Origin: Naganishia liquefaciens
Taxonomy: Eukaryota; Basidiomycota; Tremellomycetes; Filobasidiales; Filobasidiaceae
DNA length: 64,000 nt
NCBI GenBank assembly: GCA_013423385.1
Contig: BLZA01000009.1
Location: 1,099,698-1,163,697, forward strand
Direction: 5' to 3'
Part shown: in pieces, positions 11,906-23,808 of the stretch
Numbering within the stretch: the stretch's first letter is position 1
Layout: each line of letters begins with the position of its first letter
The notes under the pieces: model-generated
Database searches by the model: none
Seen by the model: only the letters and a program-made list of their open reading frames with translations
Told to the model about the DNA's origin: nothing
Position numbers and translations under genes: made by a program

Positions 11906-14545
11906 TCAGATCTGGTCCTGACGCCGAGGAAGCGCAATCATAGGCTGTCCCGGCAAAGGCTCGGTCGCCTGGAACACGTGATTAAGACCAGTCCTGGCGG
12001 CAGCGATATAAAGTTCGTGCTCACCTGAGTATAGGCAGGGGGAAGAGTCCTCTGGCTCACACCACCGATACTCCTGCTATCGTCCGAACTCGTGATAGGT
12101 CCCCAATCTTGAGGCCTTCCGTCGACTGTCATGCGCATTCGTCTTAACGTCTCCTCCGACAAGGTGGAATTCGGCATTGTTGCCGTGGAAGGCAGTGATA
12201 CTCCCAGTTGTTTCCCTGCACGCGAGCCCGTCGTTGCAATCGAGGAAGGCGTCGAAACGGCCGAATTGTTTCTCTGCAATCTTGGACTATGTTGCAAATT
12301 CGAAGTATTCAGCAAGCCTGGGCGGCCAGCTTGTGCTTGATCAGCTATCGGGCTTCCCACGGAGTCTCCTGCAGAAGATGGCAACGCGCTAGATGACGGC
12401 GCTGCGTAGTCCCGAATCAAGGCGTCTAGAGATGATGACACAGCTGTCGAAGCAAACTCTGAGTACTTGGGCATTGACGGCCCGAGAGCAGATGGGAGCG
12501 CGGAAGATGAAGGAGCAGCATACAGCAAAGCCTGGCTGCGTCCTGGCCGAGATTGTCTATTCGTGGTTTGGTGTGGGATATCGCCCCGAAGCACCGGAGA
12601 TCCCGCATTTGTTGGCGGTGTCATAGACTGGGCGTAAGGGTAATACTCAAATCCAGTAAGCAGGGGAAGCGGCGCGGATTCAGGAAGTTGAAACAATTCC
12701 TCGCTTGTATGCTCCACCTGGTGCCTGGGGCCGGAAGAAGAATCCATAGGCCAGTTGGTGTTGAGTCGAAGACCAGATTGAGGAGAATCTCGATACCTTG
12801 CCTCTGGAGAGGACGTGACCGTCAAGGGCGAAGACTTGCTGTTTTCTGTGCTGACGAGGCTGATAGCGCTGCTTTCCTGCCAATAATACAGCGAGTCCTT
12901 TTTGGACCTTTTCTTCATACATCGCCAAATGACCAAGGCAACGCATACGATCAGCGTCACACCTCCGAACGCAATGCCCGCCCACGCGCCAGCATTGAGG
13001 CTAGAAATTTATTAGCTGGGTTGTGAGCCTTGCAACAGGATGTACTCACTCGAGGCCCGAGTGCTTGACTGAAGTGCCACTTGCATTCGCATCAGCCGCA
13101 GAGGGCACAGGAATTGCATCGCTTGTAGCGGACTGCAGGAGATTCGGTTCGATAGGAGCGGCTGAGCTGATGCTTGCGGTCGAGAATGATGATACAAGAT
13201 CGGTGGAGGTTGTCGATACCGATACAGCGGAGGAGCTTGAAACTTTCTTTCCCGTTGCGGTGGATGCCTTGCTGTCCGACTGTGTCGTCGTTGAAGTGCA
13301 CGTCGCGCATGGAATAGCGCTCATTCGTCTTGTTGCATTCCACTGGACGTAATCGATGCCAAAAATGTTGGTAGGCGCAGCGGCTTGGTTGATGAACGTG
13401 ACGGTATGAGTCGTATCTTCTAGGTTGGCTTTGTGAAAAAGCACAGCACCGCCGGTGAGACGACCTGCGTAGTATCCATTGTAGCTGTCCATCAAGAGGT
13501 ATCAGTGTCCAAGATGAAGTCAACGATCCTTAGGATGGCGTACTCCTGAGATACTCCGTCGCAAATTACCGAGTAAACGCCATGAGTAACAGCGATACCA
13601 CCGTAAGCAGCTATCGAGCTTCCAGTGAATCTTCGCGGCATGAGATCTCGGCTTTCATTTCGTTATCCCTGAATCAGCTGCTTACGAGAAAGTGACGGCA
13701 TCTGCGGCTTTGTAAGATATGCTAGAATCGAGACTCAACACGAGTGAACCGCGATCTGAAGAAAAGAGGAGACGTACAGCCCAGTCTGATTATGGTATTC
13801 TTTGCCACTGTAAGCTTTGTTCCAGTCGCCTCTGGTCTTGTAAAAGCCCGAATCTGGGATGTCCTGCACCGATGTTACTATGCTTAGCCTAGAGTACGAC
13901 GTGAGCTTTTGTATTCATCATGCGATGAAGCAGACCCACTCGTACTGAGGGTCTACCACTTCATTTTGCACGACGAAATAATCAACGTCCAGCCACCAAT
14001 GCTGATCAGCATTCGATAAAGTCTGAGCGAAATTGCAGGATCGTTTGACTCAGGTCTGCTGATTGTGTCCACAAAGCTTGGCACTTACCAGCGTGTGCTC
14101 CTTTTCAGCATCTAGTCCTGTCTGACTGAATAACACTGCTTGTATCTCTCCCGGTTCCGCCGTAAAGCCGTCATATGTGTTCGTTTGGCCGTCAAGGGTG
14201 GCATGGTACCTGCCCTGATCGGTCAACTTATCTTTAGCGTACACGCCTCGAGCTGCTCGGAGGCTTACTGACATGATTGAAACGCTTTGCCCCAAAGGCC
14301 CAGATTCCAGTCCCGTTAAAGCGTAATGTCGCAGAGTCGCCCGCAGTCGTGGTCGAGGCGAACGTCGACAAAAAGTAATCTTTGGTTCTTGTGTCTGGAA
14401 AAGGATTCACCTTACTCTTCAGTAAAGGTCGAAGCGTAGAAAGTTACGAAGCGCGAGTCTCACCTTCATCGTGAACAACGCTCCAGTTACCAGAATATTG
14501 TATCGTTGGCGATGTATCATCTACGGTGAAATTGTATGCCACCAT
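11906..14545 (-). CDS. Receptor-like single-pass membrane protein, paralog B
   Basis: Paralog of the gene at 6623-9133, with the same order: first module beginning MVAYNFTVDDTSPTIQYSGNW, core FNGTGIWAFGAK, second module with HTVTFINQ and FGIDYVQWN, Ser/Thr linker, and membrane helix (about 12990-12910, ending VIWRCMKKRSKKD). The cytoplasmic tail is long and Ser/Pro-rich, with MRMTVDGRPQDWGP and LPPAYTQ. Skipping the intron at about 12025-11970 gives ATEPLPGQPMIALPRRQDQI and a TGA ending at 11906. The unspliced frame instead runs to 11938 with an unrelated tail. The pair flanks the acyltransferase in the same orientation, so duplication around or across that gene is likely. The family is known in mushrooms and yeasts by sequence only; ligand and signalling role are unknown. 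Confidence 0.65.
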
Positions 14546-15491
14546 CTCGAATGCTCATCAAACCGAACGAGATGCAAGCCGGGCGAGTCTTTCCGATGTG
14601 GGTGGAGCGCAGAAAAGCCAGAGAAGAAAGGCGAAGAAGTGAAAAGGGTGGAATCGCTCCAGGCGATTGTCCAGGATGAAATTGCTCGGTTTGAATCGAT
14701 TCTACGTCGACAACGATGTTTTCGCTCTATAGCGCAATAGAGCAAGTATTGAATGAGCGATAGTGAAGGGTCGCTGTGTAAATTTGCGTATAAGATAATC
14801 TGGTGGCGAAAAGATTGGAGTGGTGCGATATAGGTTTGGCACGGAGCATCGCCCTTTGTCCATCCGCCATAAGTACACGCGGAAAGCTTGGCAATGCGCT
14901 CTGGTTTTATGTATGCTGCCGATCCGTATAGTGGCCGTACAGTGGAGACTACCCTTTCCTATCCTCCATCTTGCTTCTGCCCAAGGTTATAAAAGTTAAA
15001 GTAAGTCCCTTCAAGGTTGGCAAGATACAATTGGTGGCTAGCTTTGAAGTTGTGTCAGGATCCTTTACCACAGGATCGGTTGACGTGAAGCAGGTCCTTT
15101 GAGCCGATGGGGAAGTAGATTCAGCGACTGATGCCGGAACAAAGGCCTTTAGCGGTGTAGGTGGAATAAGCTATCATTACGCTTGGTCCTCGAGGCTCGG
15201 AGGTAGACGCTGGAGGGCGAATACGAAAAAACCCTCGATATCCGCTTCGAAATCGCCTTGAGCCAAGCGGTCCGTGTCGTTTAGAGCAGTGCCGACGCAA
15301 GAAATTGACTGAAGGCCTTCAGCAAGGGTGTCACGTACGTTGTGGCCGAGCGCTGTCATGTATTGCACCTGATGTCGTGAACCAGTCGGGAATTCCTGGC
15401 AGGCTACGCGAAACCTCCAGTAGAACATTGCAAAGTTGGTTCGCTCTGCTTTTCGATACGTGACAACTCGGCCCCTTAGGCGCTGCTTGTC
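14546..15491. other. Intergenic, about 950 nt
   Basis: Lies upstream of paralog B and downstream of NTA1. A minus-strand frame at 15428-15177 (83 codons, ending LPPSLEDQA) is open but has no family signature; it may be a small gene or chance. Nothing else is evident. Confidence 0.4.
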
Positions 15492-16777
15492 CTAATTCAC
15501 CCGCGCAAACATCAGCCCCTCTTCCCTTCTGCCGAAAGCCTCGATCAATTCAATCCTGCTCGGGTTCGACGACACGGTCAGGACGGCCGACGATCCTGCA
15601 AAGGTTGTGCCTGGAAGCGTAGCCAGCCATGACAATTTTACGTCAGTGACAGCCAACCTCGCCATCGAAAGCATGGTTGACGTACCGCTCTCCGTGCCCA
15701 CCCTGTTACAAGCGATGAATACGACCTCCTTGCCTCGAGAAGGATTTGCCGTTCCAGTCGAAGCGCTATAACCAGGGCTTGGATCATGCAAAGGATTCAG
15801 TCGATGCGCCCAATAATTCAGCGTCGACAGCTCTGGTCCCTCTGAGGCGGAATTTGTGACTTCTTCGATCGCGGAATCGTCGTCTGGCGGTTCTTGCGGC
15901 GGTTGTAGCCAGTTCATTCTGAACGGATGTGCCTGGTCATGAGCGAAAATTACCATTATGCTGTACCGCACTTACGGTACAATCAAGGTATCTGCGTCGT
16001 TGTTCTTGACAAAGTTTGCCAGCTCATAGGCATCAAAGGGAGCGATAAAGTCTTTCGGGTTCAGGTCTGGAAAATTCTGTTAGTGGTTATGACCCCATAA
16101 AGCAAAAGACCTACCCATGCATATTCCAAGAACAGTCCTATTCAGAGGTGGTGGCAAGTCGTACACCTTGAATCCATCGCCTGCGTGATTATAAGTTACC
16201 AGAAAGCAACCGTCATCGACCCAAACTCACCTTCCCGCGCCCACGTCTTGTCCGTATCATACAAGAAACTCTTCCGGTAGTTGGCCATGACCTCTCCCGT
16301 GGGTGACACTAGTACTGCTGAGTTGTACCCTGGCAGAGCTTGATCCCCCTCGTAGCCTGCCAGTTCAGGGTAACCCCCGACGACCCAGCATTTATACCGC
16401 GTTGCTAATTCTCGGCAGAATAGCGATGTCCGCCCGATACGTGGTGGTTCGAGAAACGGTTGGATATCCGCAGCCGAGGTGAACATGTATCCCGTCAAGA
16501 ACATTTCCGGACAGACGAGCAGGTCTACCTCTTTCGGTCGTAGACTATTCTCGCAGGTCAGGCCATGCCGATACTCGAGATCTAAAGATCAGACTTACCC
16601 GCGAAGAAACGTTTCCACCCTGCGCGTATTCCCCTCGACGTCTTTCAGCTGCGGAGTGTGGTAGCATTAGCCCTCATTATCCCAAGACTCGGGCATCGCA
16701 CATACCTTTGGGTCATACTGCAAACATGCGATACTCAGCGGTTGCTTCCTGAACAACGGCGGCGCGGTTGAAGTCAT
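15492..16777 (-). CDS. NTA1: Protein N-terminal asparagine/glutamine amidase (nitrilase family)
   Basis: Predicted Nta1, which deamidates N-terminal Asn/Gln of proteins to Asp/Glu as the first step of the Arg/N-degron pathway. It begins MTSTAPPLFRKQPLSIACLQYDPK, the usual nitrilase first strand. The catalytic Glu is in DLLVCPEMFLTGY, the Lys in NYRKSFLYDTDKTW and the Cys in LGICMDLNPKDF, so the Glu-Lys-Cys triad is complete. The following IVPMNWLQPPQE and LNYWAHRLNPL segments match Nta1 better than plain nitrilases. Several short introns interrupt the gene (near 16680, 16590, 16220, 16100 and 15970). The last exon ends EEGLMFARVN. The gene is divergent from nothing close; about 400 nt separates it from the next gene's end. 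Confidence 0.8.
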
Positions 16778-17175
16778 GGCTCTTCTCGTCACAGAAGAAG
16801 CGGCGCCGTGAAGCCTTTTGAATCCTAGGTAGTGAGAAAGAATGGCGACGTTGTCGGCCAGAGATTTTGTACGATGCGGGGATCGTTCATCGGCTGGTCA
16901 ATGAGAAGTTGGTCAAGTCGACCTCCTCTTCAAGGTGACGACACTGCGATCGGCGACGGCCGAAGCGTCAGTGCGTGATCGAGCAAGATCCCGAGTCCCA
17001 TGTTGTCTCCCTTCCAAAGCCATATTCTCCGTTCGGCTGATCATTTGTGTGTCAAGAGAACCCAGAATGACCATAACAGCAGTGACTATACGATACGGTA
17101 TAAATGACAATCCGCCAATCCTACAAATCCCTTCGTGATCCCTCAACCTGCGATCCTTCTCCTTACAACTCCCGC
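16778..17175. other. Intergenic between NTA1 and membrane protein gene
   Basis: Probably contains the NTA1 promoter and the terminator of the upstream membrane protein gene. A 77-codon minus-strand frame here has no support. Confidence 0.4.
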
Positions 17176-18937
17176 TCAGTCCCTTCCATCCGCTCTCGCG
17201 TATGGCATCTCATACGCCCTTCCCTCCGCCTCTTCATCGGCCTCATGCATCGCCGCATTATTCGCAATCAGAGCTCTCACCTCGTCCTTTTCCAAATTCA
17301 GTCGTTCGCCCAAGATCGCCCACGGACCCTGCACTTCGTATGCGTGCAAGCCGTGCGAGCTCAAAGTCGGGGAATGATACGACGGAAGGCTGGATGTGCC
17401 GGATTGATGCCGGCCGTGGCGCGTGTCCGAGGGGTTGGCGAGATGCACATCGCTCGGAGGGACCGAGGTGTGTCGGACAAAGACGTTGCCGGCGGTCTTA
17501 CGGTAGCCTCCTTCCTCTTGCATCGATCGCGGAAGCAGGATCTGCAGGATGCGTTATCAGTCAAGATCGTCGATAAAGATGCTGTGACTTGCGAGCAGAG
17601 AGAGCATAGTGCTGGCGAAGATGCAGAAGCTGGAGGCATAAAGGTCAAGCTGCAGTACCGACTTGCTGATCAACCAGCTTACACCGACGTCGTATAGAAC
17701 ATGTCGACCCAAAATCTGGCGCCAATTCGGTCTCAGTTCCGACTCTACATCGTCATTGTCCGACTTACTCTTTGCGATTGATCTTTTGCTTTGCCGTCAG
17801 CCCATCCGCCGCCATCACGACCAGCGCGACAGAGTATACACTGCGGAAGACCGTGCGGACATTGTGCATCGACTTGAAGAATTGCAGCTTGGCAATGACA
17901 TCCGGATTGGCGCCTGTAATGTCGCTTCAAGGTCAGTAGTACATTTCCAGAGCTGCGGCGGGACATACCTTGTCGTGACGACTCGTCGATGAATGTCGGA
18001 AACATGCGGCTGGGTGTCGCGGGTTAGCGTGTTTCGTCAGTGCTCCAGACGTCGGAACCCACGAGACGACGGCCGAACCGCAAGTGAGGCTGAGTACATG
18101 CTGTGTGAGTAAACGCGTCTCTCCCGCCGTAGGAATACTTACACAAACGAAAGGACTGACCCAGCCATGAAGATATTCACCTCCATCTGCTTGCCCCGTC
18201 AGCCCACCGAGCGGTTTCCGAAAACACGCAGACTCGCCCTCGTCAAATTCTCCGTCTCGATCCCCGCGACTCCGAAACAGACCCCTGTACAGGTGATGAC
18301 GCCGATGCACCACAGCTTAAAGTAGATTGACCGGAACCAGGGCTGCGCGCGTTGGGCTTTGATCGTCGAGATCAAATAACCCCAGAACTGCTCGACGGAT
18401 TCAGCTTTGCATCTTCCGTTACACGTATAGGCTTACCAGAATTTCCTCGAGGTGTACAACCAGAAGAAGGACAACGCCCAGGACGAGCAACCAATTACTC
18501 GTCCTGAAGAGATCAATGTAGCGTTGCGCCCAAAGCTGGAAAGGTTTGATCCTGATCCCGACTTTGGGAATATACACATAGTACTCTTCGTATTTCACAT
18601 ATGTCTGCAGGACTTGGGAGACCCACAGCTGCGAGGCGGAAACGTAGGGATCAGTATTCCATGTCCTTGCGATCCATGTGTTTTCGTGCTCGAGACGTAC
18701 TGCAAAGACGGAAATCGTGAGAGCAAGCGTGACCATCCATCTAAACGCATCCTCCTTCCTGAACAAGAGACATCGGAAACGGTTGAATCGCCACATGTGG
18801 TACAGAAGCAGACCGGTGCTGCATGTCGAGATGACGGTTGAAAAGAGCGTTGCTGATGGGCTGTCATGGTTTGACCACCTTTGTCAGTGATGATCACGTT
18901 TCATTCGAGCAAGGACGACATACGAAACGTGGCACAT
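17176..18937 (-). CDS. Unknown multi-pass membrane protein, possible seven-helix type
   Basis: I do not recognise the family. The model starts MCHVSWSNHDSP at 18937 and the first helix follows (TLFSTVISTCSTGLLLYHMW). Further hydrophobic segments are WMVTLALTISVFAV, WLLVLGVVLLLVVHL, LWCIGVITCTGVCFGVAG, VFRSVYSVALVVMAADGL and a last one ending FASTMLSLLILLPRS. About 110 hydrophilic, Ser/His-rich cytoplasmic residues close the protein (ending PYARADGRD). The helix count and long C-tail resemble a receptor-like topology, but no receptor family signature is evident. The last intron (17592-17542, 51 nt) appears to use a GC donor: skipping it is phase-neutral, while a nearby GT donor leads to an early stop. 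The 5' end is the least certain part. Confidence 0.5.
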
Positions 18938-20023
18938 CGTGTCTTGCGGCGTAAGAAGGCGTTGATAATGACGAAAAGGTCAGAGAGGCAAAGCATATAT
19001 ACCAATTGTGGCCATCATCGACCAATCGGGGACCCTTCATCCTTCCTTTCAGCGAAAAGCCGGAGGGATCAGCGCGGGGGCGTTGGGGGTCCTTTGATGG
19101 ATGATCGCCCTCTGCCTGATGGAAGGTGAATGGCGATCGTTCCTGCTGATGGCCATCATCGTCTGATGCGACCGAGTCGGAGCGTTCATCAGGCGGCTTA
19201 TCAGGCAGACGCGTTCTCTCGAGATTGACGTTAAGCGGCAACATGGATATGAGGGCTCATGACGCTTATGATCGGTCAAGCCCACCCCTTGCGCCGTCAG
19301 CCCACAAGTCAAAGGAGCATGAACAGCGCGGAATGTCGGCAATTGTTTCTCGTCTCAGACCTCCCCCAGATTGAGCAGCTCGGGTGGCGACGAGTCTTGG
19401 AAAAAGGATAAACTTCCCTGATCTACTGCAGCCAGAGCTCTCGAAGCTGCAGACTGGCCCCGTTGAATGCCTGGCTTTCACTTGATTTGCTTGGATATAT
19501 ACAACATGAGATCCCCATTTCTCCTGGCAGGCGGCCATTACGCCCCGGCCCCCTCGCTATCTGACTTGTTCCATTATCGATGGTCCTACTACTGCCCCTT
19601 CAACTCGGCATTCCTCTTCTTCCACGCATCATTCAACCCAATCTCCCTACACACAGCATCAGCACGAGCGCAAACCCCTCTTTGCAACTCCGGGAGAAAT
19701 CACTCACCCAGCCTCGGACGTCAACGGCGGCGGGTTCCGATCCGCCAAGGTTCCATCGCGTGCCTGATCGCCCGTGACGGGGTGTCTCGGTGCGCCTGCC
19801 GTCGTGGAATGAGGCAGGGCCGAGCTTGGGGTAAGGTCGTCGGCGGCGGGGAGCTTGTTGGGGTACATGTCTGCCGAGGGGAGAGCCTCACCCGGAGTGT
19901 CCTAGAGTAGTGCGGTAGTGGGAAGGCGATAACAAAGGATACGGAATGAAGATACAGTGGGATTTGTGTTTGCGAATCGAATCAGTTTTTACAACGAGAA
20001 TATTGCTCGAGACGGGGAAACTG
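18938..20023. other. Intergenic, about 1.1 kb
   Basis: Between the 5' end of the multi-pass protein gene and the 3' end of the mitochondrial-targeted protein gene. Open frames on both strands (for example 19467-19910 plus) have no recognisable features. I assign nothing. Confidence 0.4.
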
Positions 20024-20961
20024 TTAACGAACATATCCAGCGGCCTTGGCCGGGTTCTCGGTCGCGCGGACGTATCCACCGGGAGCGTCCTTGGTCTGTC
20101 GGGCCGAGGTGTGGAACCGCGCCTTGCGCTGGGAATCGGCGTCGGTGCGGAGGTCGGTTGCGGTTCGAGCCCCGCTGGTCTTGGAGGGCAAGTGCGGTGT
20201 GTCGGCGGCCTTTTTCCGCGAGGGATCAACCAGGAGAATCCAGAGGACGGGGACCAGAAAGCGAAACTCACGTTGCCCTTGCCGTTATCCGCCTGTCCGG
20301 CTTGCTTGTGCTTCAAATGCTCATTCTGCTCGCCCGTCAACCGCTCCTCGGGCTTGCCCGTCTTGTGTGCACCATCACCCGTGCTCCCCTCGTACGCCTC
20401 TCCTGCTCGCCTCGCACTCGTGTGCATCTGTCGACTCACGCCCGGGCCCGTCTTGCTCTCCTGGTGTTCCTTTTTGCTGGTGCCCAGGCCGAGCGCCTGC
20501 TTGACGGTCGATGTCACGGAAGGCGCCGCCGCTTCCTGCTTGTTTCCGACATTCCCGGCAACCTCTCCCGACGACTGAGCGCCGCCCCGGTGGTCCTTGA
20601 ACGCACCGGCACTGTGCGCCGCCTGACTCGCGGAACTAGCGTCCCTCAACGCATCCGCCTTTTGCCGCGACGGCGCTGCCTGCCCTGCCCCGTCCTCGGC
20701 AGCGGTATCATACGGCTCAGCCTGGGACGACTTTCCCTCCCTGGATTGCGCAAAGCCGGCCTTGACCCCGGCGGATTGGACGTCCATCCCGCCCTCGAGG
20801 GTCTGGCCCGACTTGCGTACGGCGTGGCCCTGCGAGTTGGGCTTGGCCGGGTCGCGTTCGGTGCGCGCGAGGGCGGTGGTGCGGAGTGTGCGTGTGGCGG
20901 CGGCGGCGGCGGGGGCGGGGAGCCGTGCTGAGCGTGCGATGGTGGAGCTGATGGAGAACAT
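20024..20961 (-). CDS. Mitochondrial-targeted low-complexity protein
   Basis: Unknown function. The start at 20961 gives MFSISSTIARSARLPAPAAAA, a strongly basic/hydroxylated amphipathic presequence. The body is rich in Ala, Gly, Lys, Glu and Ser, without a predicted fold. One intron (from about 20270 to 20180) joins GQADNGKGN to TSGARTATDLRTDADSQ in phase 0, and the protein ends ATENPAKAAGYVR with TAA at 20024. Two internal segments, RQMHTSARRAGE and RFHTSARQTKDAP, look like mitochondrial presequence cleavage sites (R.FHTSARR type) repeated inside the mature protein. A 324-codon frame on the other strand is a by-product of the high GC content. Confidence 0.6.
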
Positions 20962-21204
20962 GGTGGTGCGGTGTGCGATCCCTCTCCCCCCTCCTCCCCC
21001 TAACCCTCTTCCCCCTTGGCTGCCCGCTATATACGCTTTCCCCGCGTCGATGCCCCCGCCAGACCATGACGTCAGCCGATCCAGCCCTCGGCTTTCTCGC
21101 TCGGGCGCACCCGCATGACGCGCGGCCGGAGCCAAGAATTCCGGCGGCAGCCATGGATGAGGGCCCGAGGGGGGATGATATCGCCATGCACGGATACACT
21201 ACAA
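20962..21204. other. Promoter interval with pyrimidine tracts
   Basis: Upstream of the mitochondrial-targeted gene and downstream of OMA1. It contains CT/CCCC-rich tracts near 20985-21020 typical of fungal core promoters. No gene seen. Confidence 0.4.
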
Positions 21205-23372
21205 CTAGACAAGCCGCGCTCCGTGCTCTGCCCGCACGCGGTATAGCTCCTCCCGGTCACCCTGCACCCGTGCCTCGAGCTTCTCCGCACGCCGCGTCTG
21301 CTCGGGCGTCACCTCGTCCCGCCCGACCCCAGGCACGGCCGTGTACACCGCCGTCTCGACGCGGCGCGTCTCCCGTGCGCGCGGCGCTGGATCTGTTGTC
21401 GATGATGATGATGTCTTCACGGTGGAACCCTTGTCCCGTTTGTCTCCTGATGATGGTGGAGCGGAACTGTCCACGACCGCCTGCACGGCCTCGGTCTTGA
21501 TCGGCACATTCGCCCGACGCGCCTTGCTATCCTTCCAAATCCTCAGCGCATCGGGCATCAGCCGTGCCAGCGCCTATGGACACCCGATGTTTAGCTACCT
21601 CACACACACCCACACACATGAGAGCCCTCGGGGAACATACCTCCTGCCTCGCCTGACTCGTCGGATGCGTATGCAAAAAGCTCAGCGTATCTTCAATCGA
21701 CACGGGTCGTCCCTGGGCCGCAGCGTCCGCTTCCACAGCCGCCATCAGGTCCCATAGATCCAAGGCGGCGCGCGGATCGTATCCCGCCGAAGCCATAAAC
21801 TAGCACAATTCGCGCCGAGTGGTCGTCAGCGGGACGAGACGAGGTCAGATCCCAATCGTCCGACGTACGTTGAGTCCCACGGCATCAGCCTCCATCTCGA
21901 GTTTCCGGGAATATGCGCGTTCCGCCACGACATCATTGAGCCAGTTGATAAAGACCGCCGCGGAATCGGTTACCCTGTCGATGCAGCTGTAATCAGCTTC
22001 TATCACGTCGATCCATGGGGTTTGGCACCGTACACGGGGAACGAGATGGTCAGGGCAAAGGAGATGCCGCGGAGAATGTCGAATCCTACGGCTGCCACGT
22101 TTAAGAACTGTCGCCGGAGTTAGACTGGTGTTATTGAGTAAAGTCCCGAGCGAATACTCACGCCGAGCTAAACGAGGTGATCATCAGCCTTGGTTCTCCC
22201 CCGGCAACTATTTTTCCCCGGCAAACTCACATTTTCCACCGCATGCCGCTGCGTGACATGCGCAATCTCGTGCGCCAACACGCCCGCGAGCAAAGTATCG
22301 TCATCGACGAGGTCGACCAGCCCAGAATACACGAAAATCTCCTTGGAAGGAAGCGCGAATGCGTTGATCTTGGGCTATGCGTTCCGAATGGCGAGCGATC
22401 AGTCTCGCCGTGGTGCCGGACAAACGATCGCACCAGACTTACTCCCTCAATCACATAGATATTCCAATCCTCTCTATCCAAATTTATCAACGGATCGCCC
22501 GCATCCGGCCGAAACGCCACAAAACTATTCATCGCCGTCGCACTCGGCGGCACGTACCCTCCGCCCCTCTGCCGCTCATGTATCACGCGCGAGAGCTCGG
22601 ACCTACGGACGGCCGTTGCGGGCGGCCAGGTCGCGCCGTAGATGAGAGATTTCTGTTCTTCCTCGAGGGCCGTGATCAGTGCCGAGGAGACCCGGGCGAC
22701 GCGTGCGACGCGCGGGTCCGTGGGCGGGAGGATGGCGTCGGATTCGTGGGAGATGACTTCATCGAATCTGGTTCGCGTGGGAGTTGGCGCGCGTTTGCGG
22801 GAGATGCATAGAAAGGTGTGATGGGGGGAGAGAACCTACTTGCGTCGGGCCCATGCCATTTCCTCTCCTTCTGTCATGAGCAATAGTCGCCATCGTTGTG
22901 TCCGGGGCGCTTGATCCAGGCCGAGGGCGAGAACCAAGCTGAGCGCGATGATCTGGACGATCCCGGGGTCAGCTTTACGCCTTGTCCAAGCTCGAGGTAG
23001 GGATCGGCCTACTGGTATGTTGACGAGAATCATCGAGAACCGGCGATACTTCTGCCATAGCCTTGTGTTGTACGTATCAGACCTGCTCCCTCGCATTCCC
23101 AGAATCACGACAACTTACCTCCATCTCCATACAAACGGCAGCGCAATCAACGACACCCTCGTCACGCCCAACAAGACGCTCTTCATCGCGGGGAATGCAA
23201 AGAAGAACACATCCTTGCGCGGTGAAGACGCATGAAACGACCGACTGACGGGCCAGGGGTGGGTCGTCGGTCCGCGGAATATGGGTCTGCTCGTCGGACG
23301 GAGCGCGGTTCGCGTTGTTGACAGGCTCAGGGCGGCGCGCGGACGAACGAGGGAAGGCACGGTGCGCAGCAT
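21205..23372 (-). CDS. OMA1: OMA1 mitochondrial metalloendopeptidase
   Basis: M48-family zinc peptidase of the mitochondrial inner membrane, acting in membrane protein quality control and stress-induced processing. The start at 23372 gives MLRTVPSLVRPRAALSLSTTR, an Arg-rich presequence ending near RSFHASSPRK. Membrane segments follow (FAFPAMKSVLLGVTRVSLIALPFVW and IIALSLVLALGL). The zinc motif HEIAHVTQRHAVEN (HEXXH) is at about 22272-22240, and the third ligand region is KLEMEADAVGL near 21895. Conserved AFRPDAGDP/YVIEGV sections lie before the zinc motif. At least six short introns are present, including one just after the HEXXH exon. After the peptidase domain (HTHPTSQARQEAL) comes a long Ser/Arg/Glu-rich C-terminal extension of about 110 residues not typical of OMA1. 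A CA-rich microsatellite sits in the intron at 21601-21620. Confidence 0.88.
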
Positions 23373-23808
23373 GATGGCCCCATATGTGTATCTCTCGGCG
23401 TGCGAGATGGTGCGTTGGATGGGTGGAATCCGCATTGAATGGGCTCAACGAGACGAGGGCAGCTGATCGTGAAGCAGGCAGGTCTCGCGCACATTGTAAA
23501 CAACCGAATACCGCCGAGCAGGGCGACGGCCGTCATAGCCGTAGCATACAAGCACCCTCGAATGCCTCGGCCTCGTCGTTCGGCTGGTTGCATTGACAGA
23601 CGTCAGAGAGAGAGCGGACTGTCATGCTGGATCAACCATATTCCATATATCATGCACGCTCACTTTGACGTTGTGCATTTGCATTGCACCCTTATTACAA
23701 TTTCTTGGACTCATACGGCCTCGTCGGTCGCGCCCTGGCTTCAACGACAGATCCCAACATCCCTCTCCTATCCAGCTTCGCAGCCCTCCTATACAGCGTG
23801 ATCGCTAC
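23373..23808. other. Intergenic, OMA1 5' flank
   Basis: About 440 nt upstream of OMA1 and downstream of the reductase gene. No supported coding frame; open frames are spurious. Confidence 0.4.

Noticed and set aside
17176-18937. Pheromone or other known GPCR identity
   Set aside because: No class-specific motif was found; only the number of hydrophobic segments is suggestive.
19957-20931. 324-codon plus-strand frame opposite the mitochondrial-targeted gene
   Set aside because: High GC content suppresses stops; the sequence is Arg/Leu/Gly-rich and has no motif. The minus-strand reading has a presequence and consistent splice site.
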